19,235 nucleotides of DNA. Origin: DAOTXL01 sp034434895 (lineage in GTDB: Bacteria; Chloroflexota; Anaerolineae; JAAYZQ01). Location of the stretch: the NCBI GenBank assembly GCA_034434895.1, contig DAOTYI010000105.1, positions 1-19,235 of the forward strand, given 5' to 3'. The first letter of the stretch is position 1. Every line of letters starts with the position of its first letter. Both the position numbers and the translations under genes were made by a program. Shown one piece after another: positions 15,469 through 19,235 of the stretch. A model generated the notes under the pieces. That model was not told the origin of the DNA. It searched no databases and saw only the letters and a program-made list of their open reading frames with translations.

Positions 15469-15497
15469 ATTATAACCTGGAATCGGCTTTGAAGCAA
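15469..15497 (-). promoter_or_regulatory. Candidate minus-strand promoter of fbp
   Basis: On the minus strand TTGCTT (15497-15492) and a perfect TATAAT (15474-15469) are 17 bp apart. Transcription would start near 15462 and cross the palindrome before reaching fbp. Confidence 0.55.
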
Positions 15498-15522
15498 GTT
15501 GTAAGGCACGGGGGTGCGGAGT

Positions 15523-15551
15523 TTGCCAGGTGTCTGGAGTTGAAGTATAAT
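15523..15551 (+). promoter_or_regulatory. Sigma70-type promoter of the ThiF-like gene
   Basis: TTGCCA (15523-15528) and a perfect TATAAT (15546-15551), spaced 17 bp. The predicted start near 15558 is about 27 nt before the GTG at 15585. It is back-to-back with the minus-strand fbp promoter and nearly identical in layout to the promoter at 3943-3971. Confidence 0.75.
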
Positions 15552-15584
15552 GGAGGGCGTGGTGAAGGACGGAGGGAGACAGAG

Positions 15585-16655
15585 GTGGCTACAGATTTTC
15601 AACAGGGAAGACAAGACCTCACCCCTGACATCCGCCTGGAGCGCTATGCGCGACAGATGATCCTGCCCGGCTGGGGAGGACGGGCAGGCCAGGAACGGCT
15701 GGCGAGCAAGAGAGCGGTGGTGGTCGGTTGTGGGGCGCTGGGCAGCCATGTGGCTGCGCACCTGGTGCGGGCCGGGGTGGGCCGGCTGGTGCTGGCCGAC
15801 CGGGATTTCGTCGAGTGGCACAATCTGCCCCGCCAGGCCCTCTATGACGAGGCGGATGCGGCAGCCGGTATCCCCAAGGCGGTGGCCGCTGCTCGCCGGT
15901 TGCGGCAGATCAACTCCCAGGTCGAGATCGAAGAACAGGTGATGGACGTCAACGCCGACACGGTGGAAAGGCTCATCGCCGGGACCGATCTGGTCCTGGA
16001 TGGCGCCGACAACTTTGAGGTGCGTTACCTGGTCAACGAGGCGTGCGTCAAGCACCGCATCCCGTGGGTCTATGGTGGCGTGCTGGGCACCTATGGCCTG
16101 AGTGCGGCCATTCTCCCCGGCGAGACGCCCTGCCTGCGTTGCCTGCTGGGCCCGTTGCCGCCCCCTGGCTCGGTGCCCACCTGCGAGACGGCCGGGGTCC
16201 TGGGGCCGGCGGTGGCCGTTATCGCTGCGCTGGAAGCAACAGAAGGGCTCAAGATTTTGCTGGATCGGAAAGAGGAGCTGCTGCGCAGCCTGGTGATGGT
16301 GGACGTGTGGAGCGGTGATTTTGAGCGCGCCCGGGTGCAGAAGGGCCAGGCCCCCTGCCCGGTGTGCGATGAGGGTCGCTACGAGCTGCTCAGCGCCGAA
16401 CAGGGCTCGATGACGGCGGTGCTCTGTGGGCGCACGGCTGTGCAGATCACCCCCCGACCGGCCCGCCCTCTTGACCTGACGGCGCTGGCCGGACGGCTGG
16501 CCGGGGTGGGCCCACTCAGCGTCAATGAATACCTGCTCCGCCTGGAGGTGGAGGGTTGCCAGCTCACCCTCTTTCCCGACGGGCGGGCTATCGTCAAGGG
16601 CACCGACGAGCCGGCCCGGGCGCGGGCGTTGTACGCCCGCTATGTGGGGGCATGA
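15585..16655 (+). CDS. ThiF/MoeB-family E1-like adenylyltransferase
   Basis: 356 residues; adenylates the C-terminal glycine of a ThiS/MoaD-type sulfur carrier for thiamine or molybdopterin synthesis. Motifs: ERYARQMILPGWGG (19-32), the nucleotide loop VVVGCGALGSHVA (45-57), LADRDFVEWHNLPRQALY (70-87), GIPKA, VLDGADNFEVRYLVNEAC (137-154), GGVLGTYG (164-171) and CETAGVLGP (200-208). Two zinc CxxC pairs are C183/C186 and C258/C261. The C-terminal 80 residues (VLCGRTAVQI...FPDGRAIVKGTDEP...LYARYVG) form the extra domain seen in Bacillus-type ThiF proteins. GTG 15585 is chosen for GGAGGGAG 6 nt upstream and the promoter at 15523-15551. No carrier or thi/moa gene is adjacent, so the pathway is undecided. 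Confidence 0.9.
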   Translation: MATDFQQGRQDLTPDIRLERYARQMILPGWGGRAGQERLASKRAVVVGCGALGSHVAAHLVRAGVGRLVLADRDFVEWHNLPRQALYDEADAAAGIPKAVAAARRLRQINSQVEIEEQVMDVNADTVERLIAGTDLVLDGADNFEVRYLVNEACVKHRIPWVYGGVLGTYGLSAAILPGETPCLRCLLGPLPPPGSVPTCETAGVLGPAVAVIAALEATEGLKILLDRKEELLRSLVMVDVWSGDFERARVQKGQAPCPVCDEGRYELLSAEQGSMTAVLCGRTAVQITPRPARPLDLTALAGRLAGVGPLSVNEYLLRLEVEGCQLTLFPDGRAIVKGTDEPARARALYARYVGA

Positions 16656-16687
16656 GCAGTCAGGCCATCGGCCCGGCTCGTCTAACA

Positions 16688-16718
16688 ATTCACCACCAGG
16701 GCACAAAAGCACAAAGCT
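16688..16718 (+). repeat. Short relic of a dispersed CACCAC/GGCACAAAG repeat
   Basis: The text ATTCACCACCAGGGCACAAA, followed by AGCACAAAG, resembles the 'TTCACCACAAAGGCACAAAG' class of dispersed repeats common in environmental bacteria. It lies in the 81-bp gap before the lipoprotein gene. Only one degraded copy is visible, so confidence is low. Confidence 0.35.
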
Positions 16719-16736
16719 CTGAAAGGAGATGAAAGG

Positions 16737-17639
16737 ATGATTCGATTCTGCCTGGCGCTGGTCCTCCTGATGGGTCTGCTCACCGGTTGTGGTGCTGGTC
16801 AGCCCGACGCGGCAGAGGAGGCGCCGACTCCATTCCCCACTGCCATCGGGCCGGCTCCAACCCCTCCGCCGCCGGCCCCTCCGGTTGGCCAGGCTATCAT
16901 CATAGACCACACCTGCACCGACCTCAGCCGCATCCCGGCCCATTGGCTGGAGCAGGCCAGGCAGAAGGTCGTCTGGCTCTACGGCTCTACCTCCCACGGC
17001 ACGCAGTTGTGGACCGGCGCCGGCTACCTGAGCCGGTATGTGGACCCACCGGCCTACAACTTTTGCCTGGAGTGGCAGGTCCCCCCTGCTCAGGGTGAGC
17101 CACCTTGCCTGCGGATGGGCTATGATGATGGCTGGTCGTGGGACCCCGACAGCTTTCTCGACACAGCCCGTAGCCTGCTCGACAACGCGCCGCAGGCGAC
17201 CGCCTTCCTGTGGTCCTGGTGTGGCGAGCTGTCTGACGAAGGGACAGAGGTGCAGCGCTACCTGGAGATGATGAGCCAGCTTGAACGGGAATATCCCCAG
17301 GTGCGTTTTGTGTACATGACCGGCCACACCGATGGGGGCAGTGAGGCCCTGGCCCGCAACAACGACCTGGTGCGCCGCTATGTCCGGGAGCAGGGCAAGG
17401 TGCTGTACGACTTTGCCGATATCGAGAGCTGCGACCCGGCCGGGACCTGCTATCCCGACACGGACGATAGCTGCCCCTGGTGCGCTGCCTGGTGCCGACA
17501 TCATAGCGAGGACTGCCGTCACCTGCCCCGGAACGATGACGAGTGCGCCCATTCCCACGGCTTCAACTGCCGGCTCAAGGGACAGGCGCTGTGGTGGCTG
17601 TCGGCCCGGCTGGCTGGCTGGGATGGCTCTTCGGAGTAG
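16737..17639 (+). CDS. Secreted lipoprotein, SGNH-hydrolase-like
   Basis: 300 residues. A lipoprotein signal peptide with lipobox LLTGC (Cys18) is followed by a Pro/Ala/Thr-rich spacer (about 22-52), so the protein is probably anchored outside the membrane. The mature part has DHTCTDLSRIPAHWLEQARQ (57-76), WLYGSTSHGTQLWTG (80-94), a possible nucleophile region, MGYDDGWSWD (127-136), FLWSWCGELS (157-166), FVYMTGHTDGG (191-201) and YDFADIESCDPAGTCYPD (224-241). This pattern recalls a family of SGNH/GDSL-like secreted proteins of unknown substrate. Many cysteines in the C-terminal third suggest disulfides. GGAG lies 8 nt before the ATG. It is next to the GH114 lipoprotein, hinting at a shared role in polysaccharide handling. 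Confidence 0.65.
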   Translation: MIRFCLALVLLMGLLTGCGAGQPDAAEEAPTPFPTAIGPAPTPPPPAPPVGQAIIIDHTCTDLSRIPAHWLEQARQKVVWLYGSTSHGTQLWTGAGYLSRYVDPPAYNFCLEWQVPPAQGEPPCLRMGYDDGWSWDPDSFLDTARSLLDNAPQATAFLWSWCGELSDEGTEVQRYLEMMSQLEREYPQVRFVYMTGHTDGGSEALARNNDLVRRYVREQGKVLYDFADIESCDPAGTCYPDTDDSCPWCAAWCRHHSEDCRHLPRNDDECAHSHGFNCRLKGQALWWLSARLAGWDGSSE

Positions 17640-17655
17640 GGTCAGGGCGACAGCG

Positions 17656-17677
17656 GGGCAACTGCGAGCAGTTGCCC
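17656..17677. terminator. Perfect 22-bp palindrome between lipoprotein genes
   Basis: GGGCAACTGC (17656-17665) and GCAGTTGCCC (17668-17677) are exact reverse complements separated by GA. It lies 17 nt after the stop of the SGNH-like gene and 25 nt before the GH114 start. It could be a transcript-end or mRNA-stability hairpin, or an operator site. No U-tract follows, so an intrinsic terminator is not certain. Confidence 0.5.
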
Positions 17678-17701
17678 ACCTTGGGCCAAGGGGAGGGCAA
17701 A

Positions 17702-18709
17702 GTGTCAGGTCAGGTTGGGGTATCGGGGGTGTTTTTATGGATCGTCGCTGCCCTCCTCCTGATCGGCTGCCTCCCCTCGACCGGGGTGTCACCGCCGGTC
17801 CCGCAGGGTGCGGTCTGCCTGACCATGCCGCCGGACCGGGCCGGTGACCAGAACCCTGCCTTCTCCCCTGAAAGGCAAGGTCCCTCCCCGGCCCTGGAGC
17901 GCACCCAGGCTGTCTGTGCAGGCACGAGCGAGACCGACAGGTTTCTCCTGCCCGCCATCTTGAAGAACGATGCCGGTGCGCCGGGATGGTGGCAACCCTC
18001 TGTCCACACCAGCTGGCAGTGGCAATTGACCGGCCTGCCCATAGACCCATCGTTCGACGTGGATGTGTACGATATTGACCTGTTCGACAATGAGGCCAGT
18101 ACCGTGGCCGCATTGCACGCCCAGGGGCGGAAGGTCATCTGTTACATCAGCGTCGGTTCCTGGGAAGACTGGCGCCCCGACGCAGACCTGTTCCCGGCTT
18201 CGGTCCTGGGCAACGACTATGAAGGCTGGCCCGGCGAGAAGTGGCTGGACATCCGCCAGATCGACCTGCTGGCCCCGATCATGCGCGCTCGCTTTGACCA
18301 ATGCAAGGCCAAAGGGTTTGACGGCATCGAGCCGGACAACATAGACGGCTATGCCAGCGACACCGGCTTTCCGCTGACCTATCAGGATCAGCTTGCCTAT
18401 AACCTCTGGCTGGCCAACGAGGCCCATGCGCGGGGTCTGTCCATCGGCCTGAAGAACGACGGCGATCAGGTTGCCGATCTGCTGCCCTATTTTGACTGGG
18501 CCTTGACCGAAGATTGTTTTGTTCAGGGATGGTGCGACCAGATGGCACCCTTTATCGCCGCCGGCAAAGCTGTATTCGCCGCCGAGTACACCGACGAACT
18601 GACTCTCAACCGGTTTCTGAACCAGGTCTGTCCCCAGGCCATGGCGATGGGCTTGAGTGTGATCCTCAAGAACCGCGATCTGGATGCCTGGCGACAGGCC
18701 TGTCCCTGA
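17702..18709 (+). CDS. GH114 endo-alpha-1,4-polygalactosaminidase-like lipoprotein
   Basis: 335 residues starting at GTG 17702, with GGAGG 5 nt upstream. The signal peptide ends in lipobox LLIGC (Cys23). Residues 24-90 are a low-complexity spacer that includes RFLLPAILKND (80-90), resembling the LPL tail motif. The GH114 (TM1410-like) barrel follows: TSWQWQLTG (103-111), DVDVYDIDLFD (119-129), GRKVICYISVGSWEDWRPD (142-160), WPGEKWLDIR (176-185), GFDGIEPDNIDGY (205-217, with the conserved acidic E/D pair), SIGLKND and KAVFAAEYTDE. GH114 enzymes cut alpha-1,4-galactosamine polymers; the PelA hydrolase domain is a relative. The barrel looks complete. Substrate specificity is inferred from the family only. 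Confidence 0.88.
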   Translation: MSGQVGVSGVFLWIVAALLLIGCLPSTGVSPPVPQGAVCLTMPPDRAGDQNPAFSPERQGPSPALERTQAVCAGTSETDRFLLPAILKNDAGAPGWWQPSVHTSWQWQLTGLPIDPSFDVDVYDIDLFDNEASTVAALHAQGRKVICYISVGSWEDWRPDADLFPASVLGNDYEGWPGEKWLDIRQIDLLAPIMRARFDQCKAKGFDGIEPDNIDGYASDTGFPLTYQDQLAYNLWLANEAHARGLSIGLKNDGDQVADLLPYFDWALTEDCFVQGWCDQMAPFIAAGKAVFAAEYTDELTLNRFLNQVCPQAMAMGLSVILKNRDLDAWRQACP

Positions 18710-18731
18710 GGGTATCTATTGAGATCAATCC

Positions 18732-18803
18732 TTGACCATCTATCTGCCTCTGGCGGTGCGGATGACCAGCTCGGCGATCCGTTCATTCTGCCTATCCCCG
18801 TAG
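18732..18803 (+). pseudogene. Remnant of an 'IYLPLAVR' tail-motif gene
   Basis: In one frame the DNA encodes LTIYLPLAVR (18732-18761), then about 13 residues before a TAG at 18801; an in-frame TGA lies at 18720. The peptide matches the tail of the PKD protein (VYLPLVLRR). There is no start codon or domain attached, so it reads as debris of a lost secreted-protein gene. Confidence 0.45.
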
Positions 18804-19235
18804 CGACCTGCCGCCGCCGTGGGAACCGATCGCACCCCGGACTGGAACCAGCCCCATACCAGTTACCAATACTACCTGGTGGGGGACCATCTGAGCAGCA
18901 CAGTCAAGGTCCTGGACAACAGCAGGACCCCGCTCCTCGTGTCGGGGGGTGCTTAAAAATATCCTCTCTCACCGCAGAGGCCGCCGAGGCCGCAGAGTTT
19001 TTGTGATTCCTCTGCGTTCTCGGCGTTCTCGGCGGTGAAATCGGAGGGTGGCGGAGCTGCGCTACAAAGCCTGGGGGGAGGCCCGCTACACCTGGGGGAC
19101 GACGCCGACCAGCTTCCGCTACACCGGCCAGCGCCAGGAGGAGAGCCTGGGACTGTACCAGATGGGCGCGCGCTGGTACGACCCGGCGCTTGCCCGCTGG
19201 CTGAGCGCCGATGCGCGGGTGCCGGAGCCGGGGAA
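18804..19235 (+). pseudogene. Rhs-repeat protein, interrupted (3' continues beyond window)
   Basis: Two Rhs core pieces are visible in different frames. Piece one (18804-18956) gives YQYYLVGDHLSSTVKVLDN, matching the 'YYlgDHLGSTrvvlD' motif, and ends at TAA 18954. Piece two (19048-19235, open to the edge) gives VAELRYKAWGEARY, then FRYTGQRQEESLGLYQMGAR and WYDPALARWLSAD, the classic Rhs C-terminal core end. The palindromic repeat at 18948-19042 lies exactly between the two. Piece one has no start codon. The gene therefore looks split by the repeat and frameshifted. A toxic tip domain would be expected beyond the window. Confidence 0.8.
18948..19044. repeat. Dispersed palindromic repeat, copy 3 (full) inside Rhs
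   Basis: Left arm 18967-18997 (TCTCACCGCAGAGGC to GCAGAG) and right arm 19010-19040 (CTCTGCG to GGCGGTGAAA) are imperfect reverse complements of 31 nt around the loop TTTTTGTGATTC. The left flank GGTGCTTAAAAATATC is shared with copy 2. Similar 10-bp segments flank the element: TCGGGGGGTG (18942-18951) and TCGGAGGGTG (19041-19050). No transposase is encoded, so it is a non-autonomous REP/MITE-like unit. Confidence 0.75.

Noticed and set aside
15456..15584. Upstream extension of the ThiF-like protein
   Set aside because: The extra residues do not resemble the family and the DNA contains the promoter TTGCCA-17-TATAAT; GTG 15585 has a strong ribosome-binding site.
16729..16740. Three-codon frame ATG AAA GGA TGA overlapping the lipoprotein start
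   Set aside because: It is most simply a by-product of the purine-rich ribosome-binding region; no evidence for a functional upstream peptide.
15363..18113. Minus-strand open frame of about 916 codons spanning the fbp upstream region, the ThiF-like gene and both lipoprotein regions
   Set aside because: It runs antisense to well-supported genes, crosses promoters and hairpins, and its translation is Arg/Gly/Pro/His-rich with no recognisable domain. High GC content produces such shadows.
18719..19006. Open frame of 95 codons after the GH114 gene
   Set aside because: It runs out of frame through the tail-motif remnant, the Rhs piece and half of the palindromic repeat; no ribosome-binding site or homology.

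Overview
The window is about 19 kb of GC-rich bacterial DNA. It most likely comes from the Chloroflexota (Anaerolineae/Caldilineae-like). The reasons are the C-terminal '(V/I)YLPL(V/A)xR' tail on a secreted repeat protein, tandem PKD domains, a TlpA-type thioredoxin, a GH114 lipoprotein, an Rhs remnant, and the mix of gene families. This placement is inference. No rRNA, tRNA, CRISPR array, integrase or transposase gene was seen.

Layout. (1) 1-1733: 3' end of a large secreted FG-GAP/PKD repeat protein. (2) 1734-1929: a dispersed-repeat relic, then a clear sigma70-type promoter. (3) 1930-3915: operon yraN - miaA - thyX. (4) 3943-5728: a second promoter driving a possible two-domain sliding-clamp-like protein and a degenerate Ser/Thr kinase (pseudokinase). 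(5) 5760-9937: argF, a structured intergenic inverted repeat, a 758-residue TPR protein and a CdaA-type diadenylate cyclase. (6) 9962-10519 (minus): membrane-anchored TlpA-like thioredoxin. (7) 10624-13273: bifunctional NAD(P)H-hydrate repair enzyme, then a phosphate acetyl/butyryltransferase. (8) 13288-15298 (minus): fructose-1,6-bisphosphatase followed by a ferredoxin-NADP reductase-like flavoprotein. (9) 15299-15584: intergenic region with a 49-bp palindrome and two divergent promoters. (10) 15585-16655: a ThiF/MoeB E1-like adenylyltransferase. (11) 16737-18709: two adjacent secreted lipoproteins, an SGNH-hydrolase-like protein and a GH114 polygalactosaminidase-like protein. (12) 18710-19235: a decayed stretch holding a tail-motif remnant and an Rhs pseudogene split by a palindromic repeat.

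Most genes are housekeeping: tRNA modification, dTMP synthesis, arginine synthesis, c-di-AMP signalling, cofactor repair and gluconeogenesis. The parts that deserve a second look are the clamp-like/pseudokinase pair, the palindromic repeat family whose copies sit at ORF ends and inside Rhs, the recurring LPL tail motif in secreted proteins, the non-canonical DKA motif in the diadenylate cyclase, and several strong hairpins between genes. All homology statements come from reading motifs by eye; no database search was run.
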